64,000 bases of DNA from Rutpela maculata (GCA_936432065.2 OW386286.2:111150419-111214418); one strand, 5' to 3'; shown: positions 1-11,965, counted from the first letter of the stretch. Notes: generated by a model from the sequence alone, not told the origin. Program-made: numbers and translations.

Positions 1-1982
1 TCTTCGAGATATGAGCGAAAAACCAAAAACCGGGACCTTCTTCGTGCCCCCTGCACCCCCCCACTTCCTACGTCCGGGGACTTTTCATATGTTTACCTCC
101 TAAATAGTCCAAACACAGCCCCCAAGTCAAAAATTGTGACCTCGGCATTTCCCTCTAGACCCCCTTATTGAACGTTCATTGACCGGGCTACATCATGCTT
201 TAAAGATTTGAATCTTTGATTTCAACCACATTTTTTTCACTTTAAAGTCATAAGTATGGTGTGAATTTCGGTTTCGGTTTTGGTCCCTGCTACAAACTTT
301 AACCCTCAACTCACAGCAGATGAATTAAATGATTATCTCAAAAATAATATTAAAAATGAGGATATTTTGGTTAAAAATCTAACTAGAAATCCGGAAGAAA
401 CAATGTTCAGTTCCTTTAAAATAGTACATAAAATATAGTAGACAAACTTTTCGACGATTCTCTATGGAGCGAAGGTATAAAAGTAACTAAATTTGGCAAC
501 ACCGAAAATACTACATTTAAATCGAAATCGTCATACAAACAACATTTTTTTCGCGGACCAAGGGACAACGTGAAACAATATCGATGACCTACCTTTTAGA
601 GACAAAGAAAATATTAAAAAAAGAAAACAGAAAAATTATCAATTCTCTACCTCAACATACAATCATTGTATATAGACTACCTAGTAGTATAACCTTATGG
701 AGATTTCGTTGGATGCGAAAGGAGGCTACGTATAGATGGCATAACGATCGAGGGATGCCAGCGATTTAATTGGTGGAATGAAATGATTATTATTGGTTGA
801 AATCTCTTGCCTTGACTTTGGGCTAGAGTATTGTTCTGCTTGAAAATACACAGGTCCGCATTTAGTCCATTAATTTTGAGTGATAATAATATTCCATATT
901 GCAAAATTAGGTGTTAGTGTTAACATTTTTATGTTTCGATTTTCCATTTAATGAACAATTTGTCTTAGATTTAGTTGGATTTGAATAACGATACGAGATG
1001 TGTAGTTTTTAACCTTATTCCTCATTTTTGGGGAATCGTAGGTACGCAAAGTGCCATTTTTAAATTTTATTTTACAAGTTTTGCTTGAAAGGACACTAAG
1101 TAAGTGTAAGTAGGACTGAACGCGATTAATACTGAATGTAAGTAAAATTTATTATTTAACTGGAACGAAACGTCAACCTTTATTTTATTAGCAAGTTTCA
1201 ATATTTGTAACTAGAGATGAGTTGCTATTTAACAACCTGTTATTTGTAAATAGCATTAACAGACTGTTATTTTGTTCGAAAACAACAGGTGAGAAAATAA
1301 CAGAAAATATAGTTAAATATTATTGAAGTTGAATATTATTATGGGTATCTTGAGTCATCGGCTTTATGTACACAGTTTTAGTTGTTTTTTTATTCATAAT
1401 ATATTTAAAACTTTTCAGTTGTCTTCTCCGTGTGTATATTTTCCATTACCCGCACAGCCAGTTTAAAAATGAGGAACTGCCAGAGTTGAATATTTTTGTA
1501 GAAATCTCAAGCCATCCGCTTTATGTAATGACTTTTAGCTGTTTTTTAATCATAATATGTTCAGAGATTTTATATTTTCTTCTCCATATTGTATATTTTC
1601 GTTTACCTGCATCTCCAATAATGTCATTGCATACGCTGTTTGATGTGTTGGCGGTAGGCGATCGGCGAGTTAAATTGTTATTTAAAATTTAATCTTAATC
1701 ACAGCAAGCGGTGGGTTTATATAGCATAGATAAACCACAAATAAATCCATATTTCGGCAACAAAAATTTAATTTGAATTAGGTATCTGTGTATCTATATG
1801 TATGTATGAATGTTGGCATTTTTTTTATAAATTCGACATGAAATAATAATAATTAAAAAGGTTGAGGCTTAAAAAATGATTTACGTAAATCAAATTATTT
1901 ATATTTTATTTATATATGAACGTAAAGAAAATTAATTAATACCTCTAGAAACATAAAAATCAAAAAAAATTTCCTGCCCGTC
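1..1982. other. AT-rich non-coding DNA with two small repeats
   Basis: No gene is supported here; the short ORFs look random. Two things can be seen. At about 262-289 the sequence ends in GGTCCCTG after runs of TTCGGTTTCGG, which matches the right end of the hAT-like element at 40419-40754, so this is probably a broken copy. At about 1335-1640 a stretch containing GCTTTATGTA is repeated once with a spacing of about 157 bp and clear divergence. Confidence 0.5.
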
Positions 1983-3363
1983 GCACAGTGGCACGAATCG
2001 TGATTTTTTCGTTCAAAATTATCTAGAGCACTTGTTTCGCAACCGATTGGGATGAATTTTTTTTTAAAATACTCGTTATTTAATTTCCAAAAAAAGGTAA
2101 GAGGGCTGATTTTTTAATTATGCTAACCAAAATTATTGAGCTTAGCCAAAATGTTCATTAATTTTTTATTTAAATATTAATAAAAGTTACAAATAAAAAC
2201 TTTTTTCTTATACAATTTACATAAATCTTGTTACTAGGGGGTTTTTGAGGTCGCTGATTACGAATTTGATATCCAAATTGTCATAAATCACACTGCAGAG
2301 GGAGGAATCAATGGCGACTATAGAGTGCTAAAAAATGATGAAAAATGAAATATTTTTGTTAAAGTTTGAGGCGAGAAGTTTTGAATATTTCTGACAAGTA
2401 CTTCTAAGTTAAAGTAGACTATATTTTAAGTTCCAGGAACAAATTGAAGATGGCGGATCCAATATGGCGAATAGTAATTTCTTATCCAATTTACATAAAT
2501 CTTGTTACTCAAGGGTTTTTGAGGTCGCTGATAAGAATCTAATATCCAAGTTGTCATAAATCAACCTGCAAGATGGCGGCTATAAAATGCTAAAAAATTA
2601 TAAAAAATTTAATATTTTTTTAGGGGCGAGCGTAGAGGCGACTTCAATGTGAATATCAGTCGATATTCCGTTGAAGCAACGTCGAGCGCGGTTAGTACTT
2701 GGATGGGCTCCCATCTTGGGAAATACAGCGTTCTCGTCCCACTTTCTAGAGGCTTGTATATCAGTGTATACTCGGAAGTTATGTAATTTCAGACAAGGAT
2801 TACGTAGTGCATATACCATCCTTCGGAGGGGATGTAAAGCAGGCGGTCCCTTGTCTATTAAATGTTAGGCAAGTAAAAGATCCTTACTCTTCTTAAGGGA
2901 AGAGGCTCGGCAAAATTTCCAGGTTGGGGATAGCTCGTCTCCTGGCGTCGGTGATAGGCCCTGGTAGCGGAAATAGGCCGACGTTAAACAGTTATAAAAA
3001 AAAATAATAATAATATTTTTTTAAAGTTTATGCCGAGAAATTTTGAATATTTCTGAGAAGTACTTTTAAGTTAAAATAGGCTAAATTTTAAGTTCCAGGA
3101 AGAAATTCAAGATGGCGGATCCAATGTGCCGGCAATAAGATGATAAAAAACTAACTTAAAAATAAATTAAATGCATTAAACCAAATAGGCTATTCCTAAG
3201 AATTATTAGAAAATTTAAAAAGGAACAAATTTTCTGAAATATATCCAATATCCATACATTAATTATCAATCATAAATATGTGATTAAGTCCTCCATTAAT
3301 TTTGGACATAACCTTAAATAATTCATATTAATATTTCTTTTTTTTATCTGCTAATAATATTAT
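1983..3363 (+). repeat. Left arm of a long imperfect inverted repeat
   Basis: This arm begins GCACAGTGGCACGAATCGTG and ends at TTATCTGCTAATAATAT. The same sequence, reverse-complemented, runs from 9515 down to about 8823. Recognisable shared blocks include AAGATGGCGGATCCAATATG and CAATTTACATAAATCTTG. The left arm is longer because it holds an internal partial duplication (about 2470-2610) and an inserted SINE (2623-3011). No transposase ORF lies between the arms, so the type of element is unknown; a foldback element or a simple genomic inversion-duplication are both possible. Confidence 0.7.
2623..3011 (+). mobile_element. 5S rRNA-derived SINE (SINE3-like) with 12-bp TSD
   Basis: The segment is flanked by a perfect 12-bp direct repeat AATATTTTTTTA at 2611-2622 and 3012-3023. 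Its head aligns with 5S rRNA over about the first 115 bp. The A-box-like stretch GTTGAAGCAACGTCGAGC (about 2669-2686), GCGGTTAGTACTTGGATGGG (about 2688-2707) and a C-box-like tail ending TTGGGAAATAC follow 5S order and spacing. Downstream lies a non-5S body with CCTTCGGAGGGGATGTAAAG and AAAAGATCC, a motif pair found in several animal SINEs. The tail is A-rich, with AATAATAAT. This fits a pol III-transcribed retroposon moved by a LINE. The 5S part has many substitutions, so it is not a working 5S gene. Confidence 0.8.
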
Positions 3364-4539
3364 TTAAATGTATTTAGAATATAATTAACAATTAAAAAAA
3401 ATGTCAACTCAATTAGAGTATTAATATTATTTAAACAACACAAATTAAACAGCGAAATTTAAAATTGAAACAATTGCACCAAGTTATAGGTTCGAAGTTC
3501 ATGGTGTAAAATTCTTGCCTTAGGTTATGTTGGGTATAGAGTTCTTGGTTTAAGGGCGCCGGAATTATAGGTTAAATTTACTTAAAAACATGACTTCGTA
3601 GTTCGAGGATTTCTTCTAAATCCCTGAACTGATTAAAAAGAAATTTCACAGGCTTTGAGAAAAAACTCGATAGAATGGTACTGGACTATTGCAAATTCAC
3701 GAAAAGTAATATTTTTTTCTTGTCAAGCTCTTAAACATCCTCTAACTTTGAACCTAATTTTAAAATAATAAAAAAGATATTATCTTATTGATATTAGTCT
3801 GAGCTCATCTGCTATAGTATATGAAACATATCGATATTTAAATTTCAATTTTTTATTCAGTAGTTTTTGAAAAATCCTCGAACTACTAGAACCAATTCAT
3901 CGAAAATAAATAAGACAAATTGCCAATAAAGCAAGCGTTGGTTTGTAAGACAAATAATGTAAAAGTCATAAATGAAGTTTAGCACTTGGCTGGCAGGTGG
4001 CGCCTGACTACAATTACAATTAAATCGCTTCGTTTCACGATGTTGTCAATACGTTATGAAGGTCACTTTTTTTATGTAATTCATACTCTTATATAGTATA
4101 TTAGGATACCGCGACGAACTCTCTAGGCAATGAAAACGCGTCTTTTTGTTCATCGTCTTTATATCCCATTCACATAATATGTAAAAATTACAAAATTATA
4201 AAACTATGAATTTGCGCATTTTATACAGTGTCCGTCAAAAAGTCTGCACCATATGACTATTGTTATTGACTTTTTGAAAAATTTTATTTTTGATAAAAGT
4301 TCGTGCCTGTTCTCAAACGAAAAAAGGACTGCAGAAATGTGTGGTAGTCCTGGCGCTTAGGTCGAAAAATATATATTTTATTGAAATTACCTCAAGAGTA
4401 AACAACCGAAACATGTTATTTAAAGAAGTTGCTTATAATGTGAAGTTATATCCAGATATCAAATTTGGTTGTTCTTTTCTAAAAATAAAAATTTTTCACT
4501 TTTTTCCTGAATTATATTTGATTAAATGCATCAAAAGAA
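3364..4539. other. AT-rich non-coding DNA, nothing recognised
   Basis: No coding region, TIR pair or tandem array could be supported. A string near 4228 (CAGTGTCCGTCAAAAAGTC) recalls mariner-type termini, but no partner end was found. Confidence 0.4.
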
Positions 4540-5779
4540 AAGTTTCTATATTTTGCGGAGGCTTGCTAATTTATGGGGGAGATGCCATCCCCATTTGGAG
4601 CTGAAAGACAATCAAATTTTGAGAAGAAAAAGTTCTATGGGACTTCTTATTTAAATTGATAGTCTTTAAGTTTATAACGACTTGAAAATTGGGACATTTA
4701 CTTAAAAAAAGAGGTATTGCAACACGATTTTCGTCAAATAATTCGCAAGGTATTACATTTTGAGCCAAAACATGCCATAGACAAATATGAAGGCTACTAA
4801 ATTGGAGATGAATATCGTTCTAATTTCTGTAAAATTAATGGTTTCGGAAATATAGAAGTATAAAGATGGCGTCCTATAAAATGAAGTATTTGATTAAAAA
4901 TTTATCTCAGAATATAGCACTTACATCAAAAATGCTAACAACCGTAATTAAATACTAACGATTAGGCTTTCAAATGATTTCTTGACTATTTCTATACTTA
5001 CCATAAAAAACAAAGAAGTTATGACAGAAACAATTAGCTTCCTTACATTTTTTTTTAATAAAAACGTCGCCATTTTTTAAATGTAAGTACTTAGTCAGTA
5101 ATTAAAAAAATATATTATCATATACTGTTTTTTCGTCCGTTTACAGCATTTTCTTGTATTATAAACTATAAACGGACTTTCCAGAAAACGTATTTTTTCT
5201 CAATAAATATTGGTTTAAGCGAAAAAATGATAGACATCAAAAATAAAGCCCATAAACTGAAAATTAATTTGTATTTATTTAATATTTACGTAGAATTAAT
5301 CGTTCCGGAGATTTTTTAGTTTATAGATGGTATCGGAAAGATTATTGGATGAAGTATTTAGTTTAAATGTTGAATATCTTAGAAACTATGAAACTTCCAT
5401 AAAAATTTCCAAGGAACAGAATAAAAAATAATTAATCAACCTTTGCAATGATTTTTTGTTTGTTTCTGTATCATAAACATAAAGAAATTATGGCCGAAAC
5501 AATGTGCCTATTCACATTTTTTTTTTTATAAAATGTCACAATTTTGTTATTGTATTGGAGTATTCTCACTCGGTGGCACTTAAAAAATATATATATTTAT
5601 TGGAAGTAGAATCAAATTTTAAGAAGAAAAGGTTCTATGCAATTTTTCACATAAATTGATAGTTTTTTAAGTTATAACGACTTCAAAATTGCGATTTTAG
5701 TTTAAAAAAAAAGGTATTTCCAAACGGCTTTCGTCAAGTATCTCGAAAAGTATTACTTTATCGAAAAAATATTACAGAG

Positions 5780-6498
5780 CCCAGGTAGCAAGGTGACGTC
5801 ATTATGACGTCTTTTAAAGGTGAATTTTTCGTCGCCGACGTCATTGTCCCAATAAATGACGTACAAGAGACGTGATATTTATAACGTACTTCTGACGTCA
5901 TCATGAAGACGTCAAATACAAGTTTCTTTTAGGTCATTATTTTGACGTCATTAATAAATGACGTACCAGAGACGTGATATTTAATACGTACTTCTGACGT
6001 CATCATGAAGACGTCAAATACACGTTTTTTAGGTCATTATTTTGACGTCATTAAAATGACGTGAAATAAATCATTATAAAATAAAAATAAATAGAAGTAT
6101 TTAGTGACTAGTTCAATTTTTGCCACATAGTAATAATAATTGTTTTACTATTTCTAACTGGGTATACAGCTTTTAAACATATTTAAATAAAGATGTTCAA
6201 TGGTTCAGTGAGTTAAGTGTTAGGTTAGGTCCGCGGTTCGATCCCTGCACATTCCGGTTTTTTTTTTCGTCAAAAACTTTATTAATAATTGTGGAAAAAT
6301 ATTATAATGAGAGGTTTGCATCCCTTTTCGCAAAATTCACTGATTACCAATACGTCATATTGGCGTCATATATATGACGTCATTGGGCTGTGACATTGTG
6401 CCGTCTTTTCACGTCATTTTTACGTCATGCTGAAGGTGAAATTGACGTAATTAATGCCGAAAAAACGACGTCATAATGACGGCACCTTGCTGCCTGGG
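5780..6498. mobile_element. MITE with TGACGTCA-rich arms
   Basis: The termini are CCCAGGTAGCAAGGTGACGT on the left and its complement ending GCACCTTGCTGCCTGGG on the right, an imperfect TIR of about 32 bp. It sits inside a unit of the tandem array, and comparison with the uninterrupted unit (GAGAGTTAA at the related locus near 28730, inverted) leaves AG on both sides, so a 2-bp TSD is possible. The inside carries two ~102-bp tandem units (about 5851-6055) full of GACGTCA palindromes, then a tRNA-like stretch (6201-6245). There is no ORF, so it is non-autonomous. I cannot assign a superfamily. Confidence 0.7.
6201..6245 (+). promoter_or_regulatory. tRNA-like pol III A/B boxes
   Basis: TGGTTCAGTG at 6201-6210 resembles the tRNA A box and GGTTCGATCCC at 6235-6245 is a perfect B box, 34 bp apart start to start. 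No cloverleaf could be completed, so this is read as a tRNA-derived promoter remnant, not a tRNA gene. Confidence 0.45.
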
Positions 6499-7554
6499 AG
6501 TTAAATATCTCAGAAACTGTGACACCTACGTCAAGGATGCTAATAGGTAGAATAATAGGTTATTAATTATGCTTTCAACTATTTTTTTATTTGTTTCTGT
6601 AGCATAAGAAACAAAGAAGTTATGGCCGAAGCAATGTGCGTCTACACATTTTTTTAATAACAACGTCGCCATTTTGTTACTGTAATTAGCCAGTAATTAA
6701 AAAAAAAGGAATTTCAAACACTGTTTCTCGTTAATATATAGCATGACGTAGATGCTCAATTTTGTTGGTTTGTATACAGCACTTGCTTATAAAAAATATA
6801 CAGTTTAAACTATATTTTCGATAAAACGTAATTTTTTTTTCCTTTTCCAAATATTAGTTTTATTGAAAAATGGGTAGAGACCAAAAATAAAGCTCATAAA
6901 CTGATAATGAATTTCGCTTGTTTATTTATTTACATAGATTTAATAGTTTCGAAGATATGAAAGTTTAAAAATGGCGTCCCAACGTTTGTAAGACGAAAAA
7001 TGCAGTTTAAATGTTAAATATCTCAGAAATTGTGACATCTATATCACGCAAGCTAAGAAATGAAATTAAAGACAATTAGTTGTGCTTTCAAATTATTTTT
7101 TATTCGTTCCTGTAGCATTAGAAATAAAAAAGTTATGACGGAAAAATATGCGTATTTATATTTTTTTATATAAAATGGTCGCCATTTTATTACTTTAATT
7201 AGCCAATAATTTAAAAAAATTATCTCAAATACAGTTTTTCGTTAAGATGTAGCATTATCTAGATGCTCAAATTTTTTTGCTCATTTAAAGAACTTGCTTT
7301 AGAAAAAAAATGCATTTTAAACTTTAAAGGTAATTTTGAAACACTTGGATGCCAAATATAAACTTAAATATCTCCGAAACTATTAATCCTACATCAATAA
7401 ACAAAAAATATAATTAAATTCCAGTTTGTACTTTCTGTAATTGGTCTATCATTTTTTCGATAAAGTAATACTTTTCGAGATATTTGACGAAAGCCGTTTG
7501 GAAATACCTTTTTTTTTAAGCTAAAATCGCAATTTTGAAGTCGTTATAACTTAA

Positions 7555-8224
7555 AAACCGCTGCCCAAGGAATCACTACTTCCACTTCCAGATTCTCTAT
7601 CCAAGTCACCCACAACGAAAAAAACTGTATGTGAAAATAATTGTTTATGGAACTTTAATAATAGAATATTTGAAATCCTCTACCCCAAAAAACCATAAAA
7701 CGATACCCCACATCGGTAGTGGGGTGGGGGGTGGATGAAGTAAAAAATATTTTGAGGTTTCTGGTTCCTGTACACTAAATCACAATTTTTTTTCATCCCC
7801 TTTAATAAAAGGATGAGGGTGGCTAATGCCAAACATTTTTTTGAGACCTTAGCTTCTCTTGTATATACTAAATACCAATTTTATGGACTCTTACCTGCTT
7901 GATTGATCTATATTTACCACAAATTTACCGCAATTTACCCCCCAACTCTTCGACGGAACAAGATGAAAATATAATCTGGTTCTAGATCTCGTTGAAGGAC
8001 ATATGTGTACCAAATTTCAAGTCAATATCTTAAACGGTTCCAGAGTAAACGTGCGCACAAAAAAAAGTTACAGACAGACCGACAGACAGACCGACAGACA
8101 GATAGAAATTTTTTTTCGCTCAAACTTAAAATCTCGACGTTTCATGACATTTTAAGCCTATTTGGACAATAAAAATTTTTAAAAAATTTTTTGACGTTAC
8201 TATACTTCCACTGGACGTGGAAGT
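7555..8224 (-). mobile_element. HINE-like repeat, copy 1
   Basis: Full-length copy in minus orientation: CCGCTGCCC at the low end, a GACAGACCGACAGACAGA microsatellite at about 8072-8103, and the hairpin CTTCCACTGGACGTGGAAG at the high end. It splits one arm of the tandem array: the flanks AACTTAAAAA and AAAACTATC match the uninterrupted AACTTAAAAAACTATC that can be read (reverse strand) near 5660. This empty site shows that only A/T-run bases were added at the ends, with no longer TSD. Confidence 0.75.
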
Positions 8225-8822
8225 AAAACTATCAATTTATGTGAAAAATTGCATAGAACCTTTTCTTCTTAAAATTTGATTCTATTTCAGCTCCAATAAA
8301 CATATATATTTTTTAAGTGCCACTCCCTGAGAGGGGGTGGCATCCACCCCCTATAAATTAACAAGCCCCTGCACAATATAGAAACTTTTACTATTATACT
8401 GCCAAAAATGGACGAAATCCGTTCAATATGACATTCTTCCGAAGTTAAAACCTCTAGTTACTGTACTATAAGTCCAGAGACGGATAATATAATACATAAC
8501 TACTATTACTCTATCTTGAAACGGTTCAAATTAGATTGCATGCTTCCCATTGTTGATTCAAGGTCACTACCATTTTCGTTTGTTTGGTTTTTGCGGCCTC
8601 CACCTATCTCCTGGAAGAGGAATTACAAAATGCTGCTACTGCTATTTGCACTGAAATTATTGGTTGATATCCGCGATGTAATATTGTCAAATGGTACACG
8701 TAGTTCCATCTGTTCAAATTTGTAAGGTTGGTGATGCGCTCCGGCGATCTTAAGGTTCTATCAGGCTTACATTGTTAGGTTTAATATTCTTGTTTTAAAG
8801 TTCTTGGTGTTAGGTATTTATT
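8225..8822. other. Inverted array remnant and non-coding DNA
   Basis: 8225-8400 is an inverted partial copy of the sequence at 4550-4700 (for example GAGGGGGTGGCATCCACCCC against the related GATGCCATCCCC). The rest holds no recognised feature. Confidence 0.4.
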
Positions 8823-9515
8823 ATATTATTAGCAGATAAAAAAAAAGAAATATTAATATGACCTACTTAAGGTTATGTTCAAACTTAATGGAGGACTGAA
8901 TCGCTTATTTATGCTTGATAATTAATATATAGCAGTCATATTGGATATATCTTAAAATTTCAGAAAATTTGTTCTTTTTTAAATTTTTTAATAATTCTCA
9001 GGAATAGCCTATTTAGTTTAATGCATTTTATTTATTTTTATCATCTTATTGCCGCCATATTGGATCCGCCATCTTGAATTTCTTCCTAGAACTTAAAATT
9101 TAGTCAATTTTAACTTACAAGTACTTATCAGCATAAACTTAAACAAAAATATTTCACTTTTTATCATTTTTTAGCATTTCATAGCCTCCATTGATTCCGC
9201 CATATTGCAGGTTGATTTATGACAATTTGGACATAAGATTCATAATCAGCGACCTTAAAAACCTCCCAAGTAACAAGATTTATGTAAATTGGATAAGACA
9301 GAAGTTTTTATTTTTAAGTTTTATTAAAATTTAAATTAAAATTGGCCATTTTGGCTAAGCTCAATAATTTTGGGTAGCGTAATTCAAAAATCGACTCTCT
9401 TATGTTTTTGGCAAATTAAATAACGAGTATTTAAAAAAAATTATCCCAATCGGTTGAGAAACAAGTGCTCTAGATAATTTTGAACGAAAAAATCACGGTT
9501 CGTGCCACTGTGCGT
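8823..9515 (-). repeat. Right arm of the long inverted repeat
   Basis: Reverse complement of the arm at 1983-3363, about 690 bp without the duplication and SINE that lengthen the left arm. Its outer end is CACGGTTCGTGCCACTGTGC at about 9495-9514. Identity is high at the outer end and falls inward with scattered indels. Confidence 0.7.
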
Positions 9516-10415
9516 TCCAAAAAACATAAGAGAGCCGATTTTGGCATAAACTTAAACAAAAATATTTCATTTTTCATCATTTTTAGCATTTTCATAGCCG
9601 CCATGCCACATGCACAAAAATTTCTTTAGTATAAAGATGTTGGAAATTATAATTATAAATATTACCTAATTACATAAAATACAGCTAGGATCTGGTTAGG
9701 TAAATTCGAAAATGTAGGTGTGCATAATTTATGCCATGTACAGCTAATATATATGGATATTGTTTAAATTTTAAAATTAAGTACCTATTTATTATTTTAA
9801 AACGTAACCACATTATTAATTTCGAATTAAACAGCCAAGAACATTTTAAAAAAAATTATGGGAACACATCAAAGTTTTCGCCTCGGTTGTAAATATGTCC
9901 TTGAACGTAATAAAATGTGTAGTAAATTTCCAGCTACTAAGAATTCTACCTGCCTTTAATGTGCCGCCCACCAATTAGAATTGTTGTCATCGAATAAGTT
10001 TATTGGCATAATATAAAATATTCAAATTTAGTAAATTGAATAGTAGGTAGATGCACTTTTATATTTTAGTAATAAAAATTTAAAAACTTTAAGATGTGAT
10101 AAAACAATTTTTATTTATAGAAATGTAATAAATAATTCCCTTGTAAAAATAACGAACCAAAAATTACTTTGTTAAATATCACTACATTTAGTGACATTTA
10201 GTAAAGTAATATTTGTTTTCGTTATTTTAAATTTCCGATTACGCATTTTCATTTAGCTTGCACCACGGTGTATTTAATATACTCTGGCTTGCACACAGTC
10301 ACCTGAATAAACCTTAATCCGTTCCTGTCTCGATAACCACTAGTTCAAATGAAGTCTGCATAGAGGTCTCATCTGCACGGGTTAAAAATTCATTACTTTC
10401 ATTAGGTCCCTGTAG
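9516..10415. other. AT-rich non-coding DNA
   Basis: A short direct repeat of the arm's inner sequence (ACATAAGAGAGCCGATTTT and following, about 9525-9605) continues past the arm. Beyond this nothing is recognised. Confidence 0.4.
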
Positions 10416-11170
10416 ATGACGCTTGAGATCGTATCCAACAGTAGATACACACGCGTTATACTACTAGGTAGTCTATATACAATGATACAATGCATACATA
10501 AATTATTAGAACTAAACCTATTTCTCTCAGAAAACGGCTATGATATTCTTTGTTTTAGTGAAATTTGGTCGTCTGCAGAACAAACAGAGCTGATTTCTTT
10601 GAATAATTATATTTTAGCTAGCTATTTTGCTAGATTGAATCATGTTCATGGAGGCATGGCAATTTATGTCAAAGCAGGTCTGCATTTTAAGCAATATAAA
10701 TAGGCTATAAAAAGCTATTTTTGAAGATTTAAACATTGAGATATGATAGATAGATAGATTTATTCATGTTAAAAATTATAAAATCGTACACACGTCAAAC
10801 AGAGTTACACTTACAATGATCATATAATAGACAAATATTGTGGGACAAACAATCGAAACAAATAAAATTTTTGAAGTAATAAATAATGCTGCTTAGTAAC
10901 TACCCATATGATATGTATGATAGAGCTCTCCAAATTCAAGTTATATGTTGTTATTATCGATCACCATATTTTCAATCAAAATCTAACAAATTTTTTAGAC
11001 AATTTATTCCTAGATAAAAAAATTACCTTCTGTGCAGACTTTAATGTAGATTTTGCTAAAAACTCAGAAAATCCCCAACAAATACGAAACATTTTTCTTT
11101 CCTTTAGCATGATCGAATGTATCGAAATTTCACGAGTAGTCCAGTCAACGCAGCTAAAATGACCAAAATC
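10416..11170 (+). pseudogene. Non-LTR retrotransposon endonuclease fragment
   Basis: Two plus-strand pieces translate to parts of an APE-type endonuclease. The first (about 10500-10700) has NGYDILCFSEIW followed by HGGMAIYVK, the usual N-terminal strand and glutamate motif. The second (about 10920-11160) has YVVIIDHHIF and CADFNVDFAKNSENPQQ, matching the GDFN catalytic block with G changed to A. Between them, about 10740-10900 holds a TAGATAGATAGATTTATTCA stretch related to the 3' end seen at about 40855, in the opposite direction. The start of the protein and the reverse transcriptase are missing. It is a broken CR1-like remnant, possibly of the same family as the RT fragments at 26-27.7 and 40.9-41.9 kb. 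Confidence 0.65.
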
Positions 11171-11529
11171 TCTAATTTGAGTGCAAATGACTGTATTTTG
11201 ATGAAACCTTGTGCAATATGTTTGTAATGACATTAATAAAGAAATTGAAAAAAAAAGATTAGAGTAGGAAATGATCGGAAGGGGTAGAGACACCCTTTTT
11301 ATCACGGGTTCCATAACTTGTAGAATTAGATCAAGAATGAAAAAAACAATGATCTATTTTTTTTTCACTCATATTTTTTCTAAATGTTTTGTCTCTTTTG
11401 GAATTCTTTTGTAATTTGTTAATTTTCCAAGTTACAGGCAGTTTCTCTGTCAAACACCAATTTAGTGGAGTGCCGTTAGGCTTGAAAACTAAAAAACCTA
11501 GGAACCCGGTTCTTATGAATCAACTTTAA

Positions 11530-11965
11530 TTAAACTTTTTGTATTGTGTTGCTAAAATCTAATACTAAAATGTTTTTGGATTAGAAATTGACGTTTTTAC
11601 CCTGAAGGTGGATGCCACCACTTCTCGTGGGTGGAAATTATTATGTTCAAAATAACTGCAGAAATCGATAGAGGAATGAAGCAATAAATGTTCTATGCAA
11701 TTTCTTCGACGAGTCAATACTTTTTGAGTTATTCTTGATTGAAAATGTTGATTTTTCATCTAAAAGATGCATGTTTTAGAACGATTTTTTTTCACTAATA
11801 ACTCGAAAACTTTACGTTTTACTAAAAAAATTATTATAAGCAAAAATGAAGCCTATAAAATAACAAATCGATCGCTTTTTTTTTTAATTTCTGTGGATGC
11901 AATACGAACCGAATTATGGCTCGATGAAGGTGACTTTTTGTTCGCCGAAAACTGAATTCGATCCT
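11530..11965 (+). repeat. Left arm of a foldback-type element
   Basis: The sequence from TTAAACTTTTTGTATTGTG through to AACTGAATTCGATCC is repeated as its reverse complement at 15433-15845. The arms are about 430 and 410 bp and differ by a short insertion (about 11606-11635, absent on the right) and scattered substitutions. No transposase is encoded. The spacer has been split by a non-LTR retrotransposon, so the original element was about 1.4 kb. Confidence 0.75.

Larger units (their letters stand above)
4540..7554 (+). repeat. Diverged tandem array of ~450-510 bp units
   Basis: A block resembling TTAAATATCTCAGAAACTGT recurs near 4905, 5378, 6505 and 7018. Each time a TTTCTGTAGCAT-like block, an AAAGAAGTTATGGCCGAA-like block and a GTCGCCATTTT-like block follow in the same order. 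Subtracting the 719-bp MITE at 5780-6498, the units are about 410-510 bp. The array is partly palindromic: 5620-5770 reappears inverted at 7440-7556 and, after the HINE-like insertion, at 8225-8290. A further inverted copy of the unit lies at about 28230-28800. No coding capacity is seen. Confidence 0.65.

Noticed and set aside
2669..2735. Functional 5S rRNA gene
   Set aside because: Many substitutions, no pol III T-run end at the correct place, and the sequence continues into a SINE body with TSD.
4228..4252. Mariner-type TIR
   Set aside because: CAGTGTCCGTCAAAAAGTC is suggestive but no inverted partner or TA pair was found.
6201..6245. Functional tRNA gene
   Set aside because: A and B boxes only; no acceptor stem or complete cloverleaf could be paired.
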